A stretch of 57,305 nt of DNA from Lentisphaeria bacterium UBA1791 (GCA_002314455.1 DCFZ01000002.1:66017-123321), one strand, 5' to 3'; numbered from the stretch's first letter, positions 35,031 to 44,031 are shown. The notes: generated from the sequence alone by a model not told the origin. Numbers and translations: made by a program.

Positions 35031-35072
35031 CATCTCTCATCTCTCATCTCTCATCTCTCATCTCTCATCTCT
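35031..35072 (+). repeat. six copies of heptamer CATCTCT
   Basis: Six perfect tandem copies of a 7-bp unit covering the last codons and stop of the LysR gene (minus strand). As 7 is not a multiple of 3, a change in copy number alters the LysR C-terminus. Confidence 0.9.
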
Positions 35073-36023
35073 GATTTGTCTGAGTGGTTTGCGGATGTCG
35101 TCGAGATTTTTTTTGATGTGCGCGAGAAATTTTTCGAGCAGTGGATTGGTGTTTTCCTCGAGATAGCCTGCGAGGATCGGCAATGGTTTGGCTTCGGCGA
35201 TCGGGCGGAAGGCAATCCGCTTCATGATCGACGGTGCGATTATTGTTTCGTCGACGGGGAAAAACAGGGCGAGGCCGAGTCCGCTCGCGGCGTAAAGTAA
35301 CGGGATCCACATTCCCGTTGCCTCATACACGTGCGGGAGCGTTTTGGGCATGATGGCAAGATATTCCTTGATCAGATCGGCGGCCAGCCAGCGGCGTTCT
35401 TCTTTGTCGGAAAGGATCAGCGTTTCGTTTCTGATATCGGCGAGATGGATGATTTTCTTGCTTGCCAGCGGGGAAGTTTTCGGCACAACGGCGACCGGAC
35501 GGCTCCGGATAAGCTCGATGTATTGAACTCCTTCCAGGCGGGTCAGATTGCTGTCGGCGGCGAAAAAACCGATATCGGTTTTGCCGTCGCGGATATCCTG
35601 CAAAGTTTCCGGATTGGTGATCTGCGTGCGATAGTTGAATTGGATGTTGGGGTCGATCGTGATGAATTTTTCAAAAAGAGCTTCAAACGGGCAGAGCAAT
35701 GAAATATTCAATGCGGCGGTGACGTTGAGTTTGCCGTGCAGCGTTTTTTCGGCGAAGCGGGCGGCTTGCTGACCGTCGAAAAGCTGTGACGGAATGTGCC
35801 GCACTTGCTCAAAATAGGCTTCCCCTGCGGGGGTGAGCGTGATCGCGCGCCGGTTGGAGCGGTCGAAAAGCCGGCACCCGAGGATCGTTTCAAGTTTTTT
35901 GATCTCACGGCTCAAAACCGGTTCGGGCACGTGAATGTCGAGCGCCGCTTTGCCGAAGTGGAGCGTCTGCGCCATCGTAATGAAATAACTGATCTGCCGG
36001 AAAGAGGGCAAATTGCCTGTCAT
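35058..36023 (-). CDS. LysR-family transcriptional regulator
   Basis: 321 aa: N-terminal winged helix-turn-helix (FRQISYFITMAQTLHFGKAA, then PEPVLSREIKKLETILGCRLFDR) and a periplasmic-binding-type effector domain. Start at ATG 36023, preceded by AAGGGAA; a TTG further upstream lacks support. The stop lies within the CATCTCT tandem repeat. It is divergent from the IclR gene across 297 bp, and their targets are unknown. Confidence 0.88.
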   Translation of the reverse strand: MTGNLPSFRQISYFITMAQTLHFGKAALDIHVPEPVLSREIKKLETILGCRLFDRSNRRAITLTPAGEAYFEQVRHIPSQLFDGQQAARFAEKTLHGKLNVTAALNISLLCPFEALFEKFITIDPNIQFNYRTQITNPETLQDIRDGKTDIGFFAADSNLTRLEGVQYIELIRSRPVAVVPKTSPLASKKIIHLADIRNETLILSDKEERRWLAADLIKEYLAIMPKTLPHVYEATGMWIPLLYAASGLGLALFFPVDETIIAPSIMKRIAFRPIAEAKPLPILAGYLEENTNPLLEKFLAHIKKNLDDIRKPLRQIRDER

Positions 36024-36189
36024 AAGAGATTCCCTTGTTAACAAAAATGCTATAAGCTGTTTTTTATAATATAAATATGATTTTGGGAAAAATCAAATGA
36101 GAAATGCGCTGTTTTGTGTTCAAATAAAAACCATTTTTTTTTTTTTGATGAACGGATCACTTGACGTTTCTGAATTGAAATGTTCTTTG

Positions 36190-36209
36190 TGATATCAAAA
36201 ATGATATCA
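36190..36209 (+). promoter_or_regulatory. twin palindrome operator
   Basis: TGATATCA at 36190-36197 and again at 36202-36209, separated by AAAA, just upstream of the IclR promoter. Likely operator of IclR (autorepression) or of LysR. Confidence 0.5.
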
Positions 36210-36228
36210 ATAAAGTATGGTTCCGCTA

Positions 36229-36258
36229 TTGGATAGTGCCGGAAAAATGCAGTATATT
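36229..36258 (+). promoter_or_regulatory. promoter of IclR gene
   Basis: TTGGAT (36229-36234), 18 bp, TATATT (36253-36258). Confidence 0.55.
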
Positions 36259-36320
36259 ATGTCGACGTTTTAGAAGATATTTTTGTTTTTTGACTATCGG
36301 TGTCTGAAAAAGGAGTGCTT

Positions 36321-37073
36321 ATGGAACCCCACAACATCCCTTCGCTCCGCAAAGCGTTGCAGTTGGTGCAGGAACTTGCAAAAGCCAACTATTCGCAGGC
36401 GGAATTAAGCCGGAATCTCAATATCACGATGAGCACCACCTACCGTATTTTGTGTACGCTGATGGCGGAGGGGTGGATTCTGAAGCGTTCCGACGCCCGC
36501 TATATGCTCGGCGGCGGCATGTTGCCGTTGCTCTCGTTTTTCCACCGCGACATCAGCCACCTTTCGGCGGTGAAAAAGATCGTCGAAGAGATTCCGGCAA
36601 AGACCGGACTTTTCGGCAGATTGAGCGTGCGCGACGGTTTGCGTCACGTCGAAGTGTACCGCTCGGCTCCCGCCGGTGAAAGAATGCGCCTCAACGACAA
36701 CAACGCCGGCGTGCTGTCGATCATCGACGGTCCCTCCGGCGTTGCCTTGCTGGCGGATGAGTCGCCGGAAAATGTCGAAAAGATCTACGCCCGCGCGGCG
36801 ACACAATCGGCGAATGCGGGAAATGTAAACGCGTTTGTCAAAGCGGTCGCCGAGTGCAGAAAAAAAGGTTATTCGCTTCAGAAAGTCGGCAATTCCCGCT
36901 GGGATGTGATGGTGATGGCGGTGCCGGTCTACCGTGGCGGCCGGATCGTCGCGGCGCTTTCCGGTTGCGGCGCCGTCGAAGATTTCAGCGATAAGAAAGT
37001 TGACGCTCACGCCGCCGCGTTAAAAAAGATCGCGCAAAATTGCGCCAAAATTTTGGAACTTCCCATCGAGTAA
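36321..37073 (+). CDS. IclR-family transcriptional regulator
   Basis: 250 aa. Residues 8-70 form the winged helix (LRKALQLVQELAKANYSQAE, LNITMSTTYRILCTLMAEGW) and the C-terminal GAF-like effector domain runs to VMAVPVYRGGRIVAALSGCG. AAAGGAG sits seven bases before ATG 36321. Next to beta-helix/SGNH and other sugar-related genes it probably senses a sugar or a breakdown product of polysaccharide. Confidence 0.88.
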   Translation: MEPHNIPSLRKALQLVQELAKANYSQAELSRNLNITMSTTYRILCTLMAEGWILKRSDARYMLGGGMLPLLSFFHRDISHLSAVKKIVEEIPAKTGLFGRLSVRDGLRHVEVYRSAPAGERMRLNDNNAGVLSIIDGPSGVALLADESPENVEKIYARAATQSANAGNVNAFVKAVAECRKKGYSLQKVGNSRWDVMVMAVPVYRGGRIVAALSGCGAVEDFSDKKVDAHAAALKKIAQNCAKILELPIE

Positions 37074-37172
37074 CGCGGCTTTTTTCGCCCGTCGGCGCTT
37101 TTTTACCGCAACGTTTTCAACGCGTCGGACGAACTCAACGACGTCGTCGAGGCTTTGGAAAACGGCGAATAA
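37074..37172 (+). pseudogene. possible class V aminotransferase C-terminal remnant
   Basis: In frame after the IclR stop, 33 codons read RPSALFYRNVFNASDELNDV then VEALENGE and TAA. The pattern (R-SALFYN-----DEL--VVEAL) resembles the very C-terminus of class V aminotransferases or cysteine desulfurases. No start or upstream domain exists, so it would be a decayed fragment. Could also be chance. Confidence 0.25.
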
Positions 37173-37194
37173 TTCGCCATCCCGTGTTTTTTTG

Positions 37195-37233
37195 AAAACG
37201 GCTGTCGCTTTTTTTTGGACAGCCGTTTTTTTT
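37195..37233. terminator. strong bidirectional terminator
   Basis: AAAACGGCTGTC (37195-37206) pairs with GACAGCCGTTTT (37218-37229), T tracts on both sides, after the IclR gene. Confidence 0.88.
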
Positions 37234-37277
37234 GCGACAGGTGCTCGCTCGACAATCCGCATCTCCCGGCGCGGAAT

Positions 37278-37306
37278 TTGTAAAGTCGCCGAAAAAATGC
37301 TATATT
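37278..37306 (+). promoter_or_regulatory. sigma70 promoter
   Basis: TTGTAA (37278-37283), 17 bp, TATATT (37301-37306), upstream of the beta-helix/SGNH gene. Confidence 0.62.
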
Positions 37307-37344
37307 TAACGGGATTTATGCAATTTAAAATGAGGGTCGACAGC

Positions 37345-40152
37345 ATGCCGTCGTTGAAGCTGTTTTTGCAGGGGCTTTTTGCCGCCTTGTTCGTTGTTTC
37401 CTGTGCCGGGAAAGAGATCTTTTGGTGTGACGCCAACGAGGACGCACTGCGTCAGGCGTTGGAAAAATCCCGCGCGGTTTCCGGAAAAAAGGAGATCGTC
37501 GTCGCCGACGGGGTGATCTTTTTAAAGGCGCCGATTGTTTTGGATGATCGCGATCGCGGTCTTACGCTGCGCGGTTCCGGCAAGACGATTCTTTCCGGCG
37601 GAATTGCGCTTTCGTTTGCGCCGGTTGCCGGCAAGCCTTACTGGGCGGCGAAAATTCCGGAAAATCTTGCCGAACCTCAACTTGTTTCCAGTGAAACCGC
37701 CAATATCCCGGTCGCGGTTTATCCCCATGCCGGAATGGCGAAATATCTGGAAAAATCCGACCTTGTCTGGCTGGGTTCGCAATATAACGGCTGGGACCGT
37801 CCGCCGCGGGATTATGAATTGGAAAGGATCACCGTGCCGCCGGCGGAATTGCCCGAATTCGATCCCGCGGACGCCGAGTTTTATCTGCCCCACTCGTGGA
37901 ACTCCTCCTTGGTGCGCGTCAAATCCGTCGACCGGAAAAGCGGCGTCATCATCTTTGACAACTTCATGCGTCACCCGGCGGGGGGCTTCGGCAAAAACCA
38001 ATATCAGATCCGCAATATCGAAGCCGGACTTGCCCCCGGCAAATGGATGTACCACCGCGCGACGCGGGAAGTCTACTATTATCCGCAAAGCGGCGAAACG
38101 CCCGATTCCGTCAAGCTGACGGCGGCGATCAGCGACCGGCTGCTGACGATCACAGGCGGCGCCGACATCGGCATTGAGGAAATCGAATTTGCCAACTGCA
38201 ACGCCGCTCCGGCGCAGAGTGCCCGATCCCCGTTGAACGATCCGAAAAACATTTCCAGCGCCATAAACGTTGCCGGATGTACGAATTTGAAGTTTTCCCG
38301 CATGACGGTGCGCAACGCTTCCGGCAATGCGGTCAAAGTGGAGCATACGCCGCAGAGCCGGTCGATTCAAATGGTGGATTCGCAGGTTTTTGCCGTCGGT
38401 GTGAATGGCATTGAGATCCATGCAGACGGCAATTCCATCATTCGCGGTTGCGATGTTCACGATTGCGGAAACATCGGGATCGCCGCCAGAACGAATCGCG
38501 GTTCGCATTTTTACATTGAAAAAAACCGTATCTGCGAAACCGGTTATTGCGGTTTGACGTTTCATGCGAATCAGGACAGCTCGGAAATGCCCTTTGACGT
38601 CGCGATCGAAGAGAACGATATTTCCCGGATCATGATGGACAAAGCGATGCACGACGGTGCGGGCATTTATGTTTTCGGCGCAGAAAAATTCCGCGTCAAT
38701 CGCAATACGATCCGCGAAACGCCGACTTTCGGATTGCGTCACGGCATCTACTTTGACGAGACTTCCCATCACTGCGTCGCCGTCGGCAATCAGATTTCGA
38801 CCTTCTTCCCGGTGATGATCCATAAATCGCAGGAGATCACCTTTCAGGAGTGCCGTTTCGATTTCACGGGGCCGATGAAATTCGATCTCGTTGATTCCGA
38901 CGAGGTGACGCTGAAAAATTGTAAAATTTCCGCGCCGGAGATCCTTTTCAGCGCGCCGGAGGGCGGCTTGAAACAAGTGGGGTGTCAAGTCGACGGCAAA
39001 GTTACCGAAAACGTCAAAAAACACAATTTCACCTTTGCCGTCGATCGCGCGGGAATCCTGCGCTGTACCAAGCTTCCGGCGGAAAAAAGGGCGCGGAAAC
39101 TCCCGCACCGCATCGTCTGTTTGGGCGACAGCATCACGGAGCACGGATTTTTTGCGGGAGAGTTACAGCTTTACCTTTCCTGCCGCTACCCCAAAGAAAA
39201 GATCGAAGTTTTCAATTCCGGCATCGGCGGCGATTCGGCGGCGGGCGGTTTCCGGCGGCTCGAACGCGACGTTTTGTCGCACAACCCCGATATGGTGATT
39301 GTCTGTTTCGGGATGAACGACGTCGGGCGCGATCTCTATAAGACGCAATATCCCGCCAATCAGGGGGAAGCGCAAGCCCGTGAAACGGGTTTCCAAAGCT
39401 ATTGCGAAAATATGAAAAAGATCGTCGACGCGCTGACCGCCCGGGGGATCGAAGTTGTCGTGATGGCGCCTTTCCCCTACGACGAATATGGTACGCGCCC
39501 CGCGCCGGATCAGAAGTTGGAATACTGCAACTCGGTCGGTTTGGAAAGACTTGCGGCTCATTGCTATAACACCTATGCGCCCAAAGTTCTTTTCCCGATG
39601 AGCCGCACGATGCTCTGCCGGCTTTACGCGTGGTTTCCGGAGCTGCAAATCGCCAAAGACCGTGTTCACCCCGACCGCCGCGGTCATTGGGTGATTGCCA
39701 ACGAGATCGCCAAAACGGTTTTTGGCGACTTCCCGGCGCAGGAACCGATTCCGTTCCCGATGACCGGCGAAATGGTGACGCTTGCCAAGATCGGCGAGGG
39801 GAGAAACGATTTGGGCGAGTATCCGTTTTTGCCGCTGGAAACGTTGATCGAAAACGGCGCAATCGGCGGAAAAACGGCGGTGTTGCGGGAAAAGCTGGAT
39901 CAATTTCTCGCGGCGGATGCCGCCTTGAAACAGCTGGCATTTTTGGATGAGATCCTCTGGCAAAAGGGAGTTGATCCCGCCGATACGGCAAAGGCCGATC
40001 CGGTATTGCAGGATTTCGCCCGGCGCTGGCATTTGGAAGCGCGTCTGGGAAAATACCTCGAATTGAGAGCTCAAAGAGATTGGTTGCTTCAAAACGCCCG
40101 ACAGGCGAAAAAGGATTACTTCGACACCTTGACGCGCCTGTCGTCGAAATAA
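37345..40152 (+). CDS. secreted parallel beta-helix / SGNH-hydrolase fusion
   Basis: 935 aa with an N-terminal hydrophobic signal (LKLFLQGLFAALFVVSCAG). Residues 30-560 form a right-handed parallel beta-helix (short asparagine-rich coils such as GVNGIEIHADGNSIIRGCDV), as in polysaccharide lyases and depolymerases. Residues 585-800 are an SGNH esterase: GDS with S596, GGDS near 628, GMND with N658, and DRVH (D772, H775). The C-terminal helical tail has no known domain. It probably binds or cuts an extracellular glycan and removes acetyl groups. ATG 37345 is chosen for GAGGG upstream; two earlier in-frame ATGs (37318, 37330) lack one. Confidence 0.82.
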   Translation: MPSLKLFLQGLFAALFVVSCAGKEIFWCDANEDALRQALEKSRAVSGKKEIVVADGVIFLKAPIVLDDRDRGLTLRGSGKTILSGGIALSFAPVAGKPYWAAKIPENLAEPQLVSSETANIPVAVYPHAGMAKYLEKSDLVWLGSQYNGWDRPPRDYELERITVPPAELPEFDPADAEFYLPHSWNSSLVRVKSVDRKSGVIIFDNFMRHPAGGFGKNQYQIRNIEAGLAPGKWMYHRATREVYYYPQSGETPDSVKLTAAISDRLLTITGGADIGIEEIEFANCNAAPAQSARSPLNDPKNISSAINVAGCTNLKFSRMTVRNASGNAVKVEHTPQSRSIQMVDSQVFAVGVNGIEIHADGNSIIRGCDVHDCGNIGIAARTNRGSHFYIEKNRICETGYCGLTFHANQDSSEMPFDVAIEENDISRIMMDKAMHDGAGIYVFGAEKFRVNRNTIRETPTFGLRHGIYFDETSHHCVAVGNQISTFFPVMIHKSQEITFQECRFDFTGPMKFDLVDSDEVTLKNCKISAPEILFSAPEGGLKQVGCQVDGKVTENVKKHNFTFAVDRAGILRCTKLPAEKRARKLPHRIVCLGDSITEHGFFAGELQLYLSCRYPKEKIEVFNSGIGGDSAAGGFRRLERDVLSHNPDMVIVCFGMNDVGRDLYKTQYPANQGEAQARETGFQSYCENMKKIVDALTARGIEVVVMAPFPYDEYGTRPAPDQKLEYCNSVGLERLAAHCYNTYAPKVLFPMSRTMLCRLYAWFPELQIAKDRVHPDRRGHWVIANEIAKTVFGDFPAQEPIPFPMTGEMVTLAKIGEGRNDLGEYPFLPLETLIENGAIGGKTAVLREKLDQFLAADAALKQLAFLDEILWQKGVDPADTAKADPVLQDFARRWHLEARLGKYLELRAQRDWLLQNARQAKKDYFDTLTRLSSK

Positions 40153-40371
40153 AACCGCCGTTTTTTTTGCCCGATCCTGAACTTCTTGCTTTGGGGATTG
40201 TTCATACATGGTTCAGGCAACCGTGGTGAGATCGAACCGTCCGGCTTGTGATACCGAAAGGCAAGCGTCTGGTGCAATCGCCAACCATCGAAAATTTTTT
40301 TGAAAACACGAGATCGGCTTTTGACGGTCGGGATGGAGAAGTTTTCTCTCTCCATTTTTGGGAAACGACTT

Positions 40372-40399
40372 TGAAAAAAACGGGGACGCCGTGTATATT
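40372..40399 (+). promoter_or_regulatory. sigma70 promoter for MscS-like gene
   Basis: TTGAAA (40372-40377), 16 bp, TATATT (40394-40399). Confidence 0.6.
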
Positions 40400-40451
40400 A
40401 TGAGACATGTAAAATCAGGTAATGAAAGATTTCAAGGAAAGGAAATCGGCC

Positions 40452-41720
40452 ATGTTTGAGCTTCATTCCATCCCCCGATTTATGGAAAATGCGATTGGCA
40501 GCATCGTGTTTTTCGGTTGCGTGTGGATGATTATTTTTCTTTTGTATTGCTGGCTGGTTAGGATCCTGTATAAATTCTCTTTTAAAAAGGTCCGTAATGC
40601 TTTTGAAAAAATCGCGCCGCTGGATGATAAAAAAAAGAAAAAAATATCCCGGATGGTGTTGATCTGCTCCATTCTCCTGCCGCTGATGCAATTCACCGGA
40701 GTCGTGTGGATCGGCGTTTTGCGCGGAGAAGGCCGTTTCCCCGTGTTCGGAGTGGGATTCGGCTACGGCATCGGGTTTATACAGACGATCATTGCCTGGG
40801 GGATTGTCATCTGCTGTATAAAATTGATTCACCTTTTTCATAGGACCTACTGTGAAAATGACAGCTGCAATCCGCGTTCGATCAATGCTTTTGTGAATAT
40901 TCTTTATGTGGCACTGGTCAGTTTCGGGGCATTTTCCATAATGTCGGTTTTGACCAAGGAACGTCCGATCATTCTGATGTCGACCTTTGGCGCGGTGTTC
41001 GCCATTTTTGTCTTTGCGTTCAAAAATTATCTTTCCGCGTTGACTGCCAGTATCCAGCTCAATGTCGAAAGGGTCGTGAAAGTCGGCGATTGGATCACGC
41101 TCTCAGCACACAATATTGACGGTATCGTGGAAGCAATCAGTGCGCGTACGATCCAAGTGCGCAACTGGGATATGTCGATTGCTTCCTTTCCGATCCATAT
41201 GCTGGTGGATGAGCCTTTTTGCAATTACACCTCCATGATGACGGCGGGGGGGCGACAGATCAGGCGCGCGCTGATCGTCGATCAGAAAAGTGTTCGGTTT
41301 CTGACGCAGGAAGAAATCCATGCACTCAAAGAAAACAATTTGCTGACCGATGAAATACTGGAGCGGGTAAAATCTTTTGATGATACGTCCAAACTTGCGC
41401 CCTGCCGTCTGTGGACAAATCTTGAACTTTTCTGTTTGTATGCGGATGATTATCTCGCCCGGCGCAAGGATATCCGCCACGACCTGGACTGCGTTATGCG
41501 GGCGCTTCCGCCTACGGGCGTCGGGATCCCCATGGAAATTTACTGCTACAACACGCAAACGACGCTGGTGAAATTTGAAGAAAGGCAAAGAGTTGTCGTC
41601 TGTCATTTACTGGCGGTTCTGCCTCTCTTCCAATTGCAGGTTTCTCAAGTCAATGCCCTCAAGATGGAAGAGCGTCATATCAACGGCGTGCTCCGTCAGG
41701 ATGCCTCTCCCAACGCATAA
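40452..41720 (+). CDS. MscS-family mechanosensitive channel (YbdG/MscM-like)
   Basis: About 422 aa. Five predicted membrane helices, then the TM3-like pore helix and beta domain (FGAVFAIFVFAFKNYLSALT, VVKVGDWIT, GIVEAISARTIQVRNWDMS), then a soluble C-terminal domain with the YbdG-type RRALIVDQKSVRFLT insertion. It opens under membrane tension to release solutes. ATG 40452 has GGAAAGG upstream; ATG 40422 is 30 bases earlier without a good site. Confidence 0.85.
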   Translation: MFELHSIPRFMENAIGSIVFFGCVWMIIFLLYCWLVRILYKFSFKKVRNAFEKIAPLDDKKKKKISRMVLICSILLPLMQFTGVVWIGVLRGEGRFPVFGVGFGYGIGFIQTIIAWGIVICCIKLIHLFHRTYCENDSCNPRSINAFVNILYVALVSFGAFSIMSVLTKERPIILMSTFGAVFAIFVFAFKNYLSALTASIQLNVERVVKVGDWITLSAHNIDGIVEAISARTIQVRNWDMSIASFPIHMLVDEPFCNYTSMMTAGGRQIRRALIVDQKSVRFLTQEEIHALKENNLLTDEILERVKSFDDTSKLAPCRLWTNLELFCLYADDYLARRKDIRHDLDCVMRALPPTGVGIPMEIYCYNTQTTLVKFEERQRVVVCHLLAVLPLFQLQVSQVNALKMEERHINGVLRQDASPNA

Positions 41721-41821
41721 CGACAAAAGACGATCAAGCGAAAAAAGGTTTCTCCGTTGAAGCGCCGACGCGTAAACTCGTATCGCGTTTCTGAAGGATG
41801 AAAAATTCTTGCTTGGCTTGT

Positions 41822-41850
41822 TTGATTTTTACAGTTTCTGCAATTATATT
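41822..41850 (+). promoter_or_regulatory. sigma70 promoter
   Basis: TTGATT (41822-41827), 17 bp, TATATT (41845-41850), then AAAGGAGGG before ATG 41870. Confidence 0.6.
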
Positions 41851-41869
41851 ACGGATAAAGGAGGGTTTT

Positions 41870-43102
41870 ATGATGAAAACCAGATGTTTCGTTTTTATGT
41901 TGTTGGTTGGTTTGGCGCTCTTTCCGATCGACAAAGCGGGGGCAATGCAGACGTCATACAGTGCATCGCCAAACACGGCACCCGTTTCGGCGGCGACCAA
42001 AAGTCGGATTCGCAAGATCACGATGTCGCACGTCGACAATGATGGCGAGTATTTGAAATATCAGGATCTCACCGCGCTGATGGCAAAAATCGACAAATTG
42101 CCGGATTTTGCTTGTAGCATCGCAATCGCTTTTGATGTTTCCGACGACGGTCTTGCAATGATCCGCGAAGGTTCCCGGATACTCATGAGGGTGTTGAATC
42201 TTCGGGCGCTCAAAGCGACGGCTTCCAGTTCCAAGATGATCGACGAAAATTGCTACTGTCAAAAGGAGTATTCCTATATGGGCAGTGACATCAAAAAGCC
42301 GAGTATTTTGACCGTCTGCAATGAAAATATACCGCTGAATTGGCGCAATTTGCCGGCGGATACGGTGCTGGCTTTCTGCTTTCAGGCAAATCTTATTCCG
42401 GTCTACCGCAACGCCATGGCGGAATTTTCCGCCAGCAGCATTCCGGAATTTCAGAATGTCGTGAAAATTGTCGACAATTTGAAGAATCAGGGCATCGACA
42501 TTGAAGCTATTCTTGAAGACACCCATGGCCCGGTTTCCGGTTATCTCGCCGGCACTTCGCATACCGATATGTCCTTTATGCTTGAGATCCCTGATACCAA
42601 TGGTCTCATAAGCCGCAAGTTGCAGGAAAGTTTCCCGCCCATCCCCGGGACGAATTACGTTGGTTTTGGTCCGATTGATGGATCGTTGCCCACCCTTGAT
42701 CCGATTCTGGTCTACGGCAATGGCAAAGTGACGCTGTACAGCAGCAACGAAGTCCGTACGACCGTCCCGCGCAAGACGCTCGGCTCGCTCGCCTTTTTCC
42801 GGAAAGCCGCGCTCCCCGCGCGTGGCAACTGTTATTTCATTCTCAAGGTGGATCAGCAGTTGATCGACTACGGTATTTCGCTCGCCCATCAGAATCCGAA
42901 GTTGGAAACGTTGCTCAAGAAATATATTCATCCGATCTATTTTGCCGGCGTGTCGACGACTGACGACAACGGTATTCAGACGATCGCTTACAGCAACTTT
43001 TCCATTCCGGATTTCGTCACCAGCGCGATTCTTATCACGCCTTGTGCGGCGCTGATTCCCGTTATCGGCAACGCCACAAGAGAAGGGCGTTGCGGCTACT
43101 GA
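41870..43102 (+). CDS. secreted protein of unknown function
   Basis: 410 aa with a signal peptide (TRCFVFMLLVGLALFPIDKAGA). The mature protein is mixed alpha/beta with a conserved-looking stretch IPLNWRNLPADTVLAFCFQA and a C-terminal hydrophobic segment (SAILITPCAALIPVIGNA) that may anchor it. I do not recognise a domain; it resembles hypothetical secreted proteins of the Lentisphaerota type. AAAGGAGGG sits before ATG 41870, and a terminator repeat follows. Own promoter, monocistronic. Confidence 0.7.
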   Translation: MMKTRCFVFMLLVGLALFPIDKAGAMQTSYSASPNTAPVSAATKSRIRKITMSHVDNDGEYLKYQDLTALMAKIDKLPDFACSIAIAFDVSDDGLAMIREGSRILMRVLNLRALKATASSSKMIDENCYCQKEYSYMGSDIKKPSILTVCNENIPLNWRNLPADTVLAFCFQANLIPVYRNAMAEFSASSIPEFQNVVKIVDNLKNQGIDIEAILEDTHGPVSGYLAGTSHTDMSFMLEIPDTNGLISRKLQESFPPIPGTNYVGFGPIDGSLPTLDPILVYGNGKVTLYSSNEVRTTVPRKTLGSLAFFRKAALPARGNCYFILKVDQQLIDYGISLAHQNPKLETLLKKYIHPIYFAGVSTTDDNGIQTIAYSNFSIPDFVTSAILITPCAALIPVIGNATREGRCGY

Positions 43103-43126
43103 TCAGTAGGCGTTGTCAACCGAAAA

Positions 43127-43170
43127 GGGGCTGTTGCAAAACCTTCACCGGTAAGCAACAGCCCTTTTTT
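43127..43170. terminator. terminator hairpin, copy 2 of the repeated element
   Basis: GGGGCTGTTGC (43127-43137) with GCAACAGCCC (43155-43164). Loop 43138-43154 is the exact reverse complement of the loop at 188-204. Closes the secreted-protein gene. Confidence 0.82.
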
Positions 43171-43194
43171 TGGTTCTTCGACGGTTTAGGACAC
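43171..43194 (+). mobile_element. possible insertion-sequence end fragment
   Basis: GGTTCTTCGACGGTTTAGGA(CAC) resembles the GGCTCTTC-type terminal repeats of ISL3-family elements. A close relative, TTTCTTCGACGGTTTATGGC(AC), stands at the right end of the window (57283-57305). No transposase is present between, so it may be a solo end, a degenerate element, or a shared 3' motif. Confidence 0.25.
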
Positions 43195-43283
43195 AAACAA
43201 GCAGAAAATTGCTTTTCGACAACTTTCCTTGGCGTTTCTCCTCAAGGAGAGTATAAAAACCTTCCACCCGAATTACGTTTGGA

Positions 43284-43952
43284 TCAGTTATTTCCGATTC
43301 CCTCTGCGGCGAATAACTGCGGCTGATGCTTTTGGATTTTTTTGATTTGCCAATCGTGTAATAACGCGAAATTGCAGTGGCAGGAAAATTGCGGTTGACG
43401 CGCGAGAAGCTGATCCCAATAGTTGGATGGCTTTTGCTCAACGGTCGACCAGTCGAAGTATTTTTCAAACTGCGGCTGTCTGGAAAGTAAAATCAGCCAC
43501 TCGGCGTCGCCCCAATTTTTTGTCCACTCCTGCCAATCGACTTTTTCGCCGATTTCAGGGAGCGTATAGAGCAACATCATTTTTTCGGTCGGCGTCAGAA
43601 AGGCGTAGAGATCCCACGGCCGCGCTTCGGGAAAATTCCGTTTGAAAATTTCCGGCGCGAGGTGAAAAAGTTTGACGAGTTCCAGCCGGTTGACCGATTC
43701 CCAACAACAGTATTTTTCCAACTGCGGTTGCGCGGCAAGAAGTTGCGCCCACGGTAGATCGCTCCGACGGGAAATGTTGTACCACCACAAACTGTCATTG
43801 GGCGCAAAACATCCTTGCTTCGTCATCAAGTAGAACCAGTCGATCGCGTCCGCATTTTGCCGCAATTGGGCGACGTCATACCCCGGACTTCCCGCTAATT
43901 CCGGATGTTTTTTGAGTTCATCGATCTTTTCCCAAACGGCTTTTGTGTTCAT
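43284..43952 (-). CDS. QPQF-repeat protein of unknown function
   Basis: 222 aa made of degenerate repeats of about 25-35 residues. The core, W--LL--QPQF--Y--W, is visible in WAQLLAAQPQLEKYCCW, WLILLSRQPQFEKYFDW and WDQLLARQPQFSCHCNF. Aromatic and Pro spacing suggest a helical solenoid. No signal peptide or catalytic motif. AAGGAGAG precedes ATG 43952. It is driven by a sigma54 promoter divergent from the AAA+ operon, so it belongs to the same regulon. Confidence 0.7.
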   Translation of the reverse strand: MNTKAVWEKIDELKKHPELAGSPGYDVAQLRQNADAIDWFYLMTKQGCFAPNDSLWWYNISRRSDLPWAQLLAAQPQLEKYCCWESVNRLELVKLFHLAPEIFKRNFPEARPWDLYAFLTPTEKMMLLYTLPEIGEKVDWQEWTKNWGDAEWLILLSRQPQFEKYFDWSTVEQKPSNYWDQLLARQPQFSCHCNFALLHDWQIKKIQKHQPQLFAAEGIGNN

Positions 43953-44014
43953 TTTTCTCTCCTTGTCATTATTTGTCGTCCCCTCCGTATTATATTGTCG
44001 GGCATAAAAGCAAA

Positions 44015-44031
44015 AGCAATTTGTGTGCCAC
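44015..44031 (-). promoter_or_regulatory. sigma54 promoter P1
   Basis: Minus strand GTGGCACACAAATTGCT: -24 GG and -12 GC exactly 12 bases apart (TGGCAC-N5-TTGCT). It is divergent from P2 and would share the upstream site at 44083-44099. A TATAAT box at about 43990 could be an additional weak sigma70 promoter. Confidence 0.72.

Noticed and set aside
35031..35072. CRISPR array
   Set aside because: Seven-base tandem units without spacers.
37522..39144. 540-codon open frame on the minus strand
   Set aside because: Shadow of the beta-helix/SGNH gene.
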